Source: Legionella lansingensis (GTDB lineage: Bacteria > Pseudomonadota > Gammaproteobacteria > Legionellales > Legionellaceae). Taken from it: a DNA stretch of 64,000 nt. The DNA lies in NCBI RefSeq assembly GCF_900187355.1, contig NZ_LT906451.1, positions 372,501 through 436,500 on the forward strand, in the 5' to 3' direction. Below, piece by piece: positions 10,638 through 18,820 of the stretch (positions within the stretch are counted from its first letter, which is position 1; every line of letters begins with the position of its first letter). Under the pieces are notes generated by a model. That model was not told the origin of the DNA and did no database searches. It was given only the letters and a program-made list of their open reading frames with translations. The translations under genes were made by a program, and so were the position numbers.

Positions 10638-11767
10638 AAATTTTCTCCTTTCCACGATTGAATGCTGTCATTGCCAAAGAATTTATTCAAATGCGTCGAG
10701 ATAAAGCTACGTTTGCAATGATAATCGGTATTCCTCTTATTCAATTGATCTTATTTGGTTTTGCTATTAACACGAATCCACGACATTTGCCGACAGCAAT
10801 CATTAACTCGGATCATAGCTCGTTTAGTCGTCGGATCTTAAGTGCTATGGAGAATTCCACGTATTTTCACTTCCTAGAACCGACAACAACCGAAGCGCAG
10901 GCAAGGGATTTACTCAAGAGAGGCAAAGTGCAATTTGTAGTAAGCTTTCCGATCAACTTTTCTCGTGATCTAGTTAAAGGGTTAAAGCCCACCTTGCTCC
11001 TGGAGGCAGATGCTACTGATCCAGCTGCTACCAGCCGAGCGCTTTCTGTGTTCCAGGAGCTTGCTTCTTCTGTGCTCAAGGAGGAATTAGTAGGCCCTCT
11101 AAAAAATTTGTCTGGGAGTGCCACTCCCTATCGGCCTATCATTCATGCTATTTATAACCCGCTTGCAATAACGTCCTACAACATCGTGCCTGGTTTACTA
11201 GGGGTAGTCTTAACCATGACGATGGTGATTATTACGGCCTTGGTTCTCACCCGGGAATTTGAAAGAGGCACGATGGAAAATTTATTGGCGACGCCAGTAA
11301 AGCCTCTGGAGGTGATGTTAGGCAAAATTATCCCCTATATCATTGTAGGTTATACCCAAGTAACCTTAATTTTATTGATGGCAAAATTTGTCTTTGGGGT
11401 GCCGATGCAGGGTAGTATTTTCCTCTTATTTACTCTTTGCTTACCCTTCATTGCCGCCAATTTATCTGTAGGTTTGACCTTTTCAACACTTGCCACAAAT
11501 CAATTGCAGGCTGTGCAAGGCGCATTCTTTTTCTTCTTACCTTCTATTTTATTATCTGGTTTTATGTTTCCTTTCCGTGGAATGCCAGATTGGGCGCAAT
11601 GGATAGGGAATGTTCTCCCTTTGACGCATTTCCTGATAATTGTTCGTGGTATTTTGCTCAAAGGAAATGGCCTGCTTGATGTTTGGCGAGAAGTGATCCC
11701 AATTATTATGTTTACACTGGTCGTTATGGTGATCGGTTTTAAACGTTATCGTCAAACATTAGATTAG
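10634..11767 (+). CDS. ABC-2 type transporter permease
   Basis: A 377-aa membrane protein with one N-terminal membrane segment, a large extracytoplasmic domain (residues about 45-170) and five C-terminal membrane segments. It carries the ABC-2 signature TREFERGTMENLLATPV, as in YhhJ/YbhS. The start is a TTG that overlaps the ATPase stop (TTGA). A strong AGGGGG eight bases upstream supports that start over later codons. Only one permease is present, so the transporter is probably a homodimer with the preceding ATPase and adaptor. The stop lies immediately beside a decayed mobile-element remnant. Confidence 0.92.
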   Translation: MKIFSFPRLNAVIAKEFIQMRRDKATFAMIIGIPLIQLILFGFAINTNPRHLPTAIINSDHSSFSRRILSAMENSTYFHFLEPTTTEAQARDLLKRGKVQFVVSFPINFSRDLVKGLKPTLLLEADATDPAATSRALSVFQELASSVLKEELVGPLKNLSGSATPYRPIIHAIYNPLAITSYNIVPGLLGVVLTMTMVIITALVLTREFERGTMENLLATPVKPLEVMLGKIIPYIIVGYTQVTLILLMAKFVFGVPMQGSIFLLFTLCLPFIAANLSVGLTFSTLATNQLQAVQGAFFFFLPSILLSGFMFPFRGMPDWAQWIGNVLPLTHFLIIVRGILLKGNGLLDVWREVIPIIMFTLVVMVIGFKRYRQTLD

Positions 11768-11809
11768 ATTTCTACTATCTTGGCTCAGCTAGCGAAATGT
11801 CAACAGACC
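11768..11809. mobile_element. Collapsed remnant of the TA-inserting MITE seen at 21943
   Basis: ATTTCTACTATCTTGGC (11768-11784) is the reverse complement of the inner right end of the MITE at 21943-22088. TCAGCTAGCGAAATGTCAACAGACC (11785-11809) matches the reverse complement of its left end with a few changes. The middle is missing. It occupies nearly all of the space between the permease stop and the convergent hydrolase stop. Confidence 0.7.
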
Positions 11810-12666
11810 TAGAATAAAAACTGAGAGACTGTTTTTTCCACCCGCTGATCCAATAAAACACTAACGTGATCGGCATCTGGAAGCATTGCTAAATAACCAT
11901 GAGGATATTGCTCACAGAACAATCTTGATTCCGATGGCATAATGGACTCATCGTTTTCCCCATGAATGCACAAAACGGGGGTCTGTGAGCGACTAATAAA
12001 ATGATGAAAATCAAGATTTCTTATATCAGCGGCTGCATTTTGTTGAAATAAATCACGTAAAAATAGGAAGCCTTGGCGACTTAATCGTAGTTTCCTTGCT
12101 AATTTGCCCACAGGGGTACGCATGCGAGTGGGAGATGCTATCAAAACCACACGCTCCGGTTCTGTATCAATTCGCCATTGAGGAAATTGATTGGCAAGAT
12201 TCAAGGTATTTAGAAGCATGGATCCACCAAAAGAGTGACCAATGACTGCATAAAAAGGTCCTAATTTGTTGATTACTTGATTAAGCAGCAAAACTGCGTC
12301 TGTCCAGGTTAGCTGCACCCCTTTGGCTTCTCCGTGTGCTGGGAAATCCAGAGCATAAACGTCAAAGCGCTGTCTAAGAGCATTGATCAAACGCATCATA
12401 TAAGCTGCTCGTGACATCCAACCGTGAGTTATTAACACTTTTTTAGACTCTTGCTGTCTTAGTGATGCAAAATGATGAATAACATGATGTCGTGGCGTAT
12501 CACAATGAGTGACTTCAGTACGCGCTTCTAAGAAAAACTGACAGGCCTGACGGGCAAAATCACGGTATTCTTTCTCGATAGGTAGATGAATGGGGGTAAT
12601 AAATAGCTGATAACATAATTGCGCGTGCACCAAGTCTTTAAATAGTGTCAAACTGTCTGCAACCAT
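11809..12666 (-). CDS. Alpha/beta hydrolase
   Basis: A 285-aa serine hydrolase. HGWMSRAAYM marks the oxyanion region. The nucleophile elbow is VIGHSFGGS with S145, the acid lies in HGENDESIMP and the base in DADHVSVLLD near the C-terminus. The N-terminal 70 residues are an extension outside the core fold. No signal peptide, so cytosolic. The substrate is unknown; esterase or lipase-like activity is likely. The TAG stop is built next to the MITE remnant on its 3' side. Confidence 0.88.
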   Translation of the reverse strand: MVADSLTLFKDLVHAQLCYQLFITPIHLPIEKEYRDFARQACQFFLEARTEVTHCDTPRHHVIHHFASLRQQESKKVLITHGWMSRAAYMMRLINALRQRFDVYALDFPAHGEAKGVQLTWTDAVLLLNQVINKLGPFYAVIGHSFGGSMLLNTLNLANQFPQWRIDTEPERVVLIASPTRMRTPVGKLARKLRLSRQGFLFLRDLFQQNAAADIRNLDFHHFISRSQTPVLCIHGENDESIMPSESRLFCEQYPHGYLAMLPDADHVSVLLDQRVEKTVSQFLF

Positions 12667-12811
12667 AGCTTTTACCCCTATTTGTTGCCATTAAGAAACA
12701 TAGCTTTGTCCTGGAAACAAGTTTGATTTCTTCATTAAAGTAAAAAATGCCACTAGACTTTTATAAATATCAAATTAGACTAAAGCAATTATAGCTGCAA
12801 GGATTTAGTCT

Positions 12812-13525
12812 ATGGATACATCAAACTATTTATATCACCATGGTGAACAAGAGTTACATGGATTTTTAGCTTATGATGAAAAAAGTGATCAGCCAAGACC
12901 CGCGGTTTTAGTTGCTCATGATTGGTCTGGGCGTAATGATTTCGCTTGTGAAAAAGCACAAATGTTGGCTGAGATGGGATATCTCGGTTTTGCACTTGAT
13001 ATGTATGGACAGGGTCGCCAGGGAGCCAGTACCCATGAAAAAATGGCGCTCATGGAGCCTCTTGTGAATGATCGGTTATTACTTCGCGCCCGCATCCGCG
13101 CAGCCTACGATGCTTTGATAGGGATGTCTGAAGTCGATATGAATAAAATCGCAGTCATTGGTTTTTGTTTTGGTGGGCTCTGCGCTTTAGATTTGGCACG
13201 TAGTGGCGCCGATCTGCGAGGAGTAGTGAGTTTCCACGGTTTATTGAATAAGCCTCAAGATATTCCCAACAAAACCATTCATGCAAAAGTATTAGCTTTA
13301 CACGGCTATGATGATCCCATGGTGAAGCCTGAGCAAGTACAAGAATTTTGTCGCGAAATGACAGAGGCCAACGTTGATTGGCAAGTACACATGTATGGGC
13401 ATACACAACACGCTTTTGCTAATCCACATGCCCATGATACCCAACTGGGAACGGTTTATAACGCTAAAGCAGAACGCCGTGCCCTACAAGCAATGACCAA
13501 TTTTTTACAGGAAGTATTCATATAG
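12812..13525 (+). CDS. Dienelactone-hydrolase-family protein
   Basis: A 237-aa alpha/beta hydrolase with a cysteine nucleophile in the family motif GFCFGG (C119), D168 in HGYDDPM and H200 in HTQHAFANP. This is the Cys-Asp-His triad of carboxymethylenebutenolidase-like enzymes. Length is typical. No aromatic degradation genes surround it, so a housekeeping esterase or lactonase role is more likely than a catechol pathway. A PEBP-family gene follows 27 bases later and is probably co-transcribed. Confidence 0.9.
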   Translation: MDTSNYLYHHGEQELHGFLAYDEKSDQPRPAVLVAHDWSGRNDFACEKAQMLAEMGYLGFALDMYGQGRQGASTHEKMALMEPLVNDRLLLRARIRAAYDALIGMSEVDMNKIAVIGFCFGGLCALDLARSGADLRGVVSFHGLLNKPQDIPNKTIHAKVLALHGYDDPMVKPEQVQEFCREMTEANVDWQVHMYGHTQHAFANPHAHDTQLGTVYNAKAERRALQAMTNFLQEVFI

Positions 13526-13552
13526 AGATTTTAATATAGGGAGATAAAGCTA

Positions 13553-14002
13553 ATGGGTTTATCAATCGAAAGTCCGGCTTTTGCAAATAATGGATTTATA
13601 CCTGTGCAATATACTTGTGATGGTGCTGATAGTTCGCCTCCTCTGCTATGGAAAGATGCGCCAGTGCAAACAAAATCTTATGTTTTAATTGTTGATGATC
13701 CCGATGCACCTGCTGGAACATGGGTACATTGGGTGTTATTTAATATACCCGCTGATGTTAAACAACTGAATGGATCAGGACTACCAGCAGGTGCTGAAAG
13801 TGGTAAAAACAGTTGGGGAAAAGTAGGTTACGGTGGACCTTGTCCTCCAAGTGGAACCCATCGTTATTTCTTCAAATTATATGCCCTAGATACTGTCTTG
13901 ACGTTAACCTCATCCGCTAATAAGCAGGATGTGTTAAAAGCCATGCAAAATCATGTCCTTGAGAGTAGTGAATTGATTGGGCTTTATAGTAGGAAATCGT
14001 AG
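13553..14002 (+). CDS. YbhB/YbcL-type phosphatidylethanolamine-binding (PEBP) family protein
   Basis: A 149-aa protein with the two PEBP signatures DPDAPAGTWVHWVLFNIP (residues 52-69) and GPCPPSGTHRYFFKLYALD. It lacks the C-terminal helix of eukaryotic Raf-kinase inhibitors, as bacterial YbhB proteins do. The biochemical role of bacterial members is not settled. GGGAGA lies upstream of the ATG, and the gene follows the dienelactone-hydrolase gene on the same strand. Confidence 0.92.
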   Translation: MGLSIESPAFANNGFIPVQYTCDGADSSPPLLWKDAPVQTKSYVLIVDDPDAPAGTWVHWVLFNIPADVKQLNGSGLPAGAESGKNSWGKVGYGGPCPPSGTHRYFFKLYALDTVLTLTSSANKQDVLKAMQNHVLESSELIGLYSRKS

Positions 14003-14024
14003 CTGCTTGTCCCTATCTATGTCG

Positions 14025-14057
14025 CCGACTTCCCGCGATCAAGCCGCGGGAAGTCGG
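14025..14057. repeat. Perfect 13-bp hairpin between convergent genes
   Basis: CCGACTTCCCGCG (14025-14037) is exactly complementary to CGCGGGAAGTCGG (14045-14057) around a seven-base loop. It lies between the PEBP gene and the converging P450 gene. Neither strand has a T-run after the stem, so it is at best a weak or Rho-assisted terminator. It may instead be a REP-like unit. Confidence 0.7.
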
Positions 14058-14095
14058 GAGTGAACGAGTAATTACATGAAATCTTAAAAAACTCC

Positions 14096-15310
14096 CTACT
14101 GTCTCATTAACCCTAACTGCTCGAAACCCGAAAAAGAAAGACTATGATGTTTTCTAATAGGTGGGATACGCTTGGAAAAATTGAGTTCAGAGAATTGTTG
14201 CAGCATTACTTCAAAGACTTCATGCATTTCAACACGCGCTAACTTAGCCCCCAAACAAAAATGACTACCATAACCATAACTGAAGTGCTGATTTTTTCTC
14301 CTACTAACATTCGCCTTATCTGGTTCAGGGAAATAAGCAGGATCGCGATTAATGGCGTGAGTAGAGATAAAAATGACAGCCCCTTTGGGAATTTCTTCTG
14401 TACCTAGTATCGTATCTCTTTTTGTAACGCGAAAAATGAAGGTTACTGCTGGATCCAAGCGATTACATTCTTCTAAGTAATCATCAAGTTGTCCTGGATT
14501 TTGCCTTATTTCATGCCATAACCCTGGCATGCTTAAAAGAAGATATAAATTGTTGCACATTTGATCCGTGGTAGTTACTTGTCCTGCGACTAACATCATC
14601 ACTGCTTGAGAAATAATCTCCTCATCAGTTAAACCAAAATGGGTTTGATGAGCTAAAAGGGTGCTTAAAAAATCCTTTCCTGGCGTTTTGCGGCGTACTG
14701 CAATCAGGTCAGCAAAATATTGATAGAGTTGTTTAGCACTGTGGTTGACTTTGATTCCATCGGCATCATAGTAACTCGTTGAGCCGCCGAAAAATTGTGT
14801 CATGTTATTTGACCAATGATAGAAATCGAGCCGTTCGTTTTCAGGGATAGCAAAAAGTTCTGCTAAAGTGGTTGAAGGGATGGTTTGTGCCAATTCTTTC
14901 ACAAAATCATAAGGGGCATTATTCTTTAATGGAGCTAAAGATTGGGCGACCGTTTTTTGAATTAGAGGCTTTAACTGATCTATGCATTGTGAAGTAAATC
15001 CATGGTAGCAAATTCGTCTTCTACTGACATGAAGGGGTGCATCACTCATGACCATCATTTTGCTGACCACTTTAAAAAAATCTTCTATCAGCGATAAATT
15101 CATCTCTGGCATGCGTGAGATGAAGAAGGGGGTTCGATCGCAACTATAATCTTCACTAGTCAAAACCGCTTTAGCCAAATCATATGAAGTAACCACCCAA
15201 AATTTTCCTGGTTCCCACCAATAGAGTTCCCCCATTTCACGCAAATGCTGACTGAATTCGGCAGGTGTGGATGTCTGTTTTAACTGCATCAAGGTATAGG
15301 TCTTTTTCAT
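14096..15310 (-). CDS. Cytochrome P450 of the isonitrile operon
   Basis: A 404-aa soluble bacterial P450. The heme loop FSYGYGSHFCLGAKLAR gives thiolate C352. The I-helix motif AGQVTTTD and the ExxR motif (ECNR) are present. Its ATG overlaps the stop of the upstream Fe/2OG oxygenase gene by four bases, making it the third gene of the operon. It probably hydroxylates or otherwise oxidises the isonitrile product of the first two enzymes, or supplies an oxidised precursor. Redox partners are not encoded nearby. Confidence 0.92.
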   Translation of the reverse strand: MKKTYTLMQLKQTSTPAEFSQHLREMGELYWWEPGKFWVVTSYDLAKAVLTSEDYSCDRTPFFISRMPEMNLSLIEDFFKVVSKMMVMSDAPLHVSRRRICYHGFTSQCIDQLKPLIQKTVAQSLAPLKNNAPYDFVKELAQTIPSTTLAELFAIPENERLDFYHWSNNMTQFFGGSTSYYDADGIKVNHSAKQLYQYFADLIAVRRKTPGKDFLSTLLAHQTHFGLTDEEIISQAVMMLVAGQVTTTDQMCNNLYLLLSMPGLWHEIRQNPGQLDDYLEECNRLDPAVTFIFRVTKRDTILGTEEIPKGAVIFISTHAINRDPAYFPEPDKANVSRRKNQHFSYGYGSHFCLGAKLARVEMHEVFEVMLQQFSELNFSKRIPPIRKHHSLSFSGFEQLGLMRQ

Positions 15311-16077
15311 AGAATTTGGATCCTTCTTAAGTGACGAGGGCTTTGCTGTTTAAATGCGTTGCGTCCATGGAGTAATGAAAAATTATCAGCGAACAAGTAA
15401 TCACCTTGCTGCCATTGATGCAGGTAACAATTGTTTTCATTGCGCATGCATTGACTAAGCTCAGCCAAAATGTCTAGAGATTCCCGCGGTTCTTTATTCA
15501 AGACCCTGACCGAAACCGGGTTTAAATAATCTTCCCCAACAGGTTCGGCAAAGCGCAAAATAGTGCGTCCAGTTTGCGGGTGCTTTGTCACTAGATCACG
15601 CTGAATATTGCCACCATAATGAGCAAGCTTTTCTGTGGTAAATTGCAGGCGATAGTTAAGCCATTTTTTTTGCTGCTGGTCACTGGCTTTTTCCCAAACC
15701 ATTTCCGTATTGACAAATAAGGTTTCTCCACCCATCGTTGCTAGAGGTGCCTCAATACAATGGAAAAATAAAAAACGTGGTTCTTGATGAAAGGCTCCAT
15801 CCCAATGCAGGGGGACATCACTCTCAGTAAATAAATAATTCTTACTGTTTTTGTCTACTTTCATTTCCATCACTGGGCCAAAATCCCAGAACAGTAATTG
15901 TGCCTGTGATTGGCAATAGGCTAATAAGTCGTCGCGACTCATCGCTGCAAAACCTCTTAGTAGGACTACCTTGTGTTTGGCAGTCAACTCAAGGATGATC
16001 TTTAATTGCCAATGGGTTAAATCAAAATGATCTGCTGTATGCACCACATAAGGTGCAAAGTGTGTTAACTTAGCCAT
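15307..16077 (-). CDS. PvcB/IsnB-type Fe(II)/2-oxoglutarate oxygenase
   Basis: A 256-aa TauD/TfdA-family enzyme. The iron triad is visible as H91 and D93 in PLHWDGAF and H237 in LLHGRNAF, with the 2-oxoglutarate arginine in the following RHLRRIQ. In PvcB/IsnB systems this enzyme desaturates or decarboxylates an isonitrile amino acid made by the partner synthase. The eight-base overlap with the upstream synthase gene and four-base overlap with the downstream P450 gene fix it in that pathway. The family also holds taurine dioxygenases, but the context argues for PvcB. Confidence 0.88.
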   Translation of the reverse strand: MAKLTHFAPYVVHTADHFDLTHWQLKIILELTAKHKVVLLRGFAAMSRDDLLAYCQSQAQLLFWDFGPVMEMKVDKNSKNYLFTESDVPLHWDGAFHQEPRFLFFHCIEAPLATMGGETLFVNTEMVWEKASDQQQKKWLNYRLQFTTEKLAHYGGNIQRDLVTKHPQTGRTILRFAEPVGEDYLNPVSVRVLNKEPRESLDILAELSQCMRNENNCYLHQWQQGDYLFADNFSLLHGRNAFKQQSPRHLRRIQIL

Positions 16078-17014
16078 TTAATCCTTCCAAAACGTAATGA
16101 TCATGGTTGAGTTTCGCTCCCAATCGCTCAGCTTCTTTACGTTTGATTAATTCCCAGGAATCGCCTTTTTTAAGCAGAACATTGTGCCATGGGGTTGCCC
16201 AACGATTTGCAGCCGGCAAAAACTGGATGCCAAGTTTGTCAGATCCGCAGGGTTGTGGATGAATGGATAGACGAAGTGCAGCAGGAAAGTGTTCTGCCAG
16301 TAAGCGAGACCAAGCATTGGAGCGTCTAACCACTTCATAAGCTGTTTCTTTGGCTAGTCTTCTGATTTGATTTTTCGATAAATGCTCATTTAAAGCGAGC
16401 TGATCTTCAACAACGAAACGATGAATGCCGTTAAATTGATAAAGGGCATGATTATCTAGGATGAGGCGCTGTTTTAGTGAAGATAAAGACTCGCCGTAGG
16501 CAGCCATCAATTGGTTGCGCATCAGTTGATAATTTTGTGTCTCGTAAACGTCATCCAGAGAAAAAACTGCCAGAAAACGCAGTTTTTGTTGTGCAATGAT
16601 CTGTTTAATCCCCTGCTGATAACGATTGACCTCCTCATCACTGACTAACACCAAATCATTAAAGACTCTGCCATCTGAGCAAATAATCAGTTTTACTCCA
16701 GTTTGATGCAATTGATTAATGGATCGACATAACTCATTTAGACGATTTAAGCTCATTATTTCCCCAAGATCGGGGTCTGAGGAAAGTGTTTTTTGTCGAT
16801 TGGCTGATTTAGCCGGGAAAGCTGGCAGAATAAGCGTAATCATTTCCTTCTTCTCGATTAGATTAAGCAGTCGTTTAAGATGGGGCTGTTGGCAATGGCT
16901 GCAGGGAAAACCATGAACGTGAGTTGAAAAAAGTCTATTACTTTCTGCCTGACGAACATTCGTAAAGAGTAACGCAAGAATTTTTTGTGCCTTGTCGATG
17001 ATGGTTGTGTCCAT
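16070..17014 (-). CDS. PvcA/IsnA-type isonitrile synthase
   Basis: A 314-aa member of the DIT1/PvcA family, which converts the amine of tyrosine or tryptophan to an isonitrile using ribulose-5-phosphate as carbon donor. Family hallmarks include LILPAFPAKSANRQKTL (61-77), PDLGE (81-85), CSDGRVFND (112-120) and HPQPCGSDKLGIQ near the C-terminus. AAGGA sits seven bases before the ATG. It is first in a three-gene operon with a PvcB-like oxygenase and a P450, divergent from a LysR regulator. L. pneumophila is known to carry pvcAB homologues. The final product here is unknown. Confidence 0.92.
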   Translation of the reverse strand: MDTTIIDKAQKILALLFTNVRQAESNRLFSTHVHGFPCSHCQQPHLKRLLNLIEKKEMITLILPAFPAKSANRQKTLSSDPDLGEIMSLNRLNELCRSINQLHQTGVKLIICSDGRVFNDLVLVSDEEVNRYQQGIKQIIAQQKLRFLAVFSLDDVYETQNYQLMRNQLMAAYGESLSSLKQRLILDNHALYQFNGIHRFVVEDQLALNEHLSKNQIRRLAKETAYEVVRRSNAWSRLLAEHFPAALRLSIHPQPCGSDKLGIQFLPAANRWATPWHNVLLKKGDSWELIKRKEAERLGAKLNHDHYVLEGLNG

Positions 17015-17110
17015 AGAGAGTCCTTGGTCATTTCTCTGCAGTTAGCCTAGGTATTTTTTTAATAAATTGATAATATTAAGTTTTTATAAATTTAATAATA
17101 TTTTTTTATA

Positions 17111-17995
17111 ATGATTGATTTTGACGCCCTACGAATGTTTACATTTGTTGTGGAAAGCGGTGGTTTCAATGCGGCTGCTCACAAACTGTACAAAACACAG
17201 CCCGCGGTAACGAATGCCATTAAAAAACTAGAAGGGCAACTGGGTTTCCCATTATTTGATCGCAGCACGTATCGACCCCAGTTGACCAATAAAGGTGATA
17301 AATTTTATCAACGCGCCAAGGTATTAGTCGGGCACTGGCAACATTTGAATGAATTTGCCGATAATTTGCAGGCTGAAATGGAAAGTGATATTACCATAGC
17401 GATTGATGTATTTTATCCGCTGATCACGTTAAAGCCTTTATTTACTACCTGGCTTAGTCAATATCCGCAAACGCATTTCCATTTCCTTACTGAATCGTTG
17501 GGTGGGGCCTGTGAACGATTGGTTGAGCATGATGCCGATATTATTATCAGCGAAAATTTGATGAGTCATCAGGCTATCGAAGTTCTCCCTTTGCGCAATG
17601 AACGTATGCTTGCTGTTGCAACCCCAGAATTTATCTTGCGGCACAAAGAACAGTTGGCTGATTTAGATAGCTTAAGCGAATGCATGCAAGTGATCTTACG
17701 TGATTCCTCAAAGACAAATTTTTCATTTGGGGTTATTGAGCACTGTCGTCATTGGACGGTAAGTGATGTCGTGGCTAAGAAACACATCATTCTTGCGGGA
17801 TTAGGCTGGGGGCGCTTACCCGAACATTTGGTTGCTAAAGAGCTGACCCGAGGAGCGCTACAGAGGCTAATAGGGAATCATTTCGATGAGCGTCTCATTA
17901 CATTATCCGCGATTCGCTTGCAGAAACCTGTTTATGGTCCTATTGTAGAAAGACTTTGGGCTGACCTTGCAATGTTCAAAATTAGTTCGCTTTGA
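17111..17995 (+). CDS. LysR-family transcriptional regulator
   Basis: A 294-aa regulator with an N-terminal winged helix-turn-helix (residues 3-62; FNAAAHKLYKTQPAVTNAIK is the recognition region) and a C-terminal effector-binding domain. It is divergent from the isonitrile operon across a 96-base, very AT-rich gap containing an imperfect TAATATTAA/TTTAATAATA dyad at about 17070-17100. This is the classic arrangement for a LysR protein controlling the adjacent operon and itself. The inducer is unknown. Confidence 0.93.
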   Translation: MIDFDALRMFTFVVESGGFNAAAHKLYKTQPAVTNAIKKLEGQLGFPLFDRSTYRPQLTNKGDKFYQRAKVLVGHWQHLNEFADNLQAEMESDITIAIDVFYPLITLKPLFTTWLSQYPQTHFHFLTESLGGACERLVEHDADIIISENLMSHQAIEVLPLRNERMLAVATPEFILRHKEQLADLDSLSECMQVILRDSSKTNFSFGVIEHCRHWTVSDVVAKKHIILAGLGWGRLPEHLVAKELTRGALQRLIGNHFDERLITLSAIRLQKPVYGPIVERLWADLAMFKISSL

Positions 17996-18060
17996 GTGGT
18001 GAATCAGAAGAAAAAGCAAAGACCAATACTGTTGTTCATAACCAATAAGGAATATTTACT

Positions 18061-18285
18061 ATGCACAAATTGATTAATACTATGCTGCTACTCCTTGTTT
18101 TGTTCCCTGTTTATGCGACAGAACCTTCAGAAGAAGAAATACAGTCTCAACAATATGACCAGGAAGCATGCGTACAAAAAATCCTGAATCCATGTATTGA
18201 AAAATGCAAACACCAAGATGATATTGACTGCAGACAAGCTTGCCAGGAAAACGCTAAAAATGAATGTCGTCAGGCGGGTGAATAA
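18061..18285 (+). CDS. Small secreted cysteine-rich protein
   Basis: A 74-aa protein with a clear signal peptide (MHKLINTMLLLLVLFPVYA, cleavage before TEPSEEE). The mature part has about 55 residues carrying six cysteines (the CVQK, NPCIEKC, DCRQAC and NEC segments), enough for three disulfides. It is charged and probably periplasmic or secreted. AAGGAATA precedes the ATG. I recognise no family. It is downstream of the LysR gene by 65 bases, with no evident functional link. Confidence 0.7.
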   Translation: MHKLINTMLLLLVLFPVYATEPSEEEIQSQQYDQEACVQKILNPCIEKCKHQDDIDCRQACQENAKNECRQAGE

Positions 18286-18390
18286 GATACGTCCTAGTGT
18301 TCCTCTTCTTTTAGTACTCATTGTTCCTGAACCATAAGCATGATATAAAATCACGCGACGACTCATGCCATTAATAAAAGGAGCAAAACC

Positions 18391-18732
18391 ATGTCAAATA
18401 AATTCAATGAGGTAACAAAAGGAATCAGTGCCCAATTAGCAAAAATGCGAAAAGAAATGCCAGAGGTGATGGCAGGTTTTTCTGCACTCTCGCAAGCGGC
18501 AACCAAAGATGGTGCATTAGATAAAAAAACGAAAGAACTTATTGCCATGGCTCTGGCTGTAGCAAATCATTGTCCAGGATGCATTGGTTTTCACTCGCAA
18601 GCGTTGATCAAGTTGAAAGCTACTCGCGAAGAGTTAATGGAAACGTTAGCGATGGCGGTGTATATGGGTGGTGGACCTTCTTTAATGTATGCTGCTGAGG
18701 CTTTGGAAGCATATGAAGAGTTTAATGCTTAA
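18391..18732 (+). CDS. Carboxymuconolactone-decarboxylase/AhpD-like protein
   Basis: A 113-aa all-helical protein with the AhpD-type redox motif CPGCIGFHSQAL, in which CxxC is followed by a histidine. This is the active-site arrangement of alkylhydroperoxidase-like members of the CMD family. Length equals that of single-domain members. A strong AAAGGAG lies eight bases before the ATG. Likely a small cytosolic antioxidant or thiol-dependent peroxidase-like protein. Confidence 0.88.
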   Translation: MSNKFNEVTKGISAQLAKMRKEMPEVMAGFSALSQAATKDGALDKKTKELIAMALAVANHCPGCIGFHSQALIKLKATREELMETLAMAVYMGGGPSLMYAAEALEAYEEFNA

Positions 18733-18820
18733 ATCACTTAATCTAGCTATTTTAAGTAGGTTGGGCTTGTAAGCTCAATGATAATATTAATGACGAACGT
18801 ATCTAGTCGGGCTAGAAGCC

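Noticed and set aside
8776-11767. Type I secretion system
   Set aside because: The ATPase and permease are separate ABC-2-type proteins, with no fused TM-ATPase and no repeat-in-toxin substrate nearby.
14025-14057. Intrinsic terminator
   Set aside because: The stem is perfect but neither strand has a U-run after it; listed as a hairpin only.
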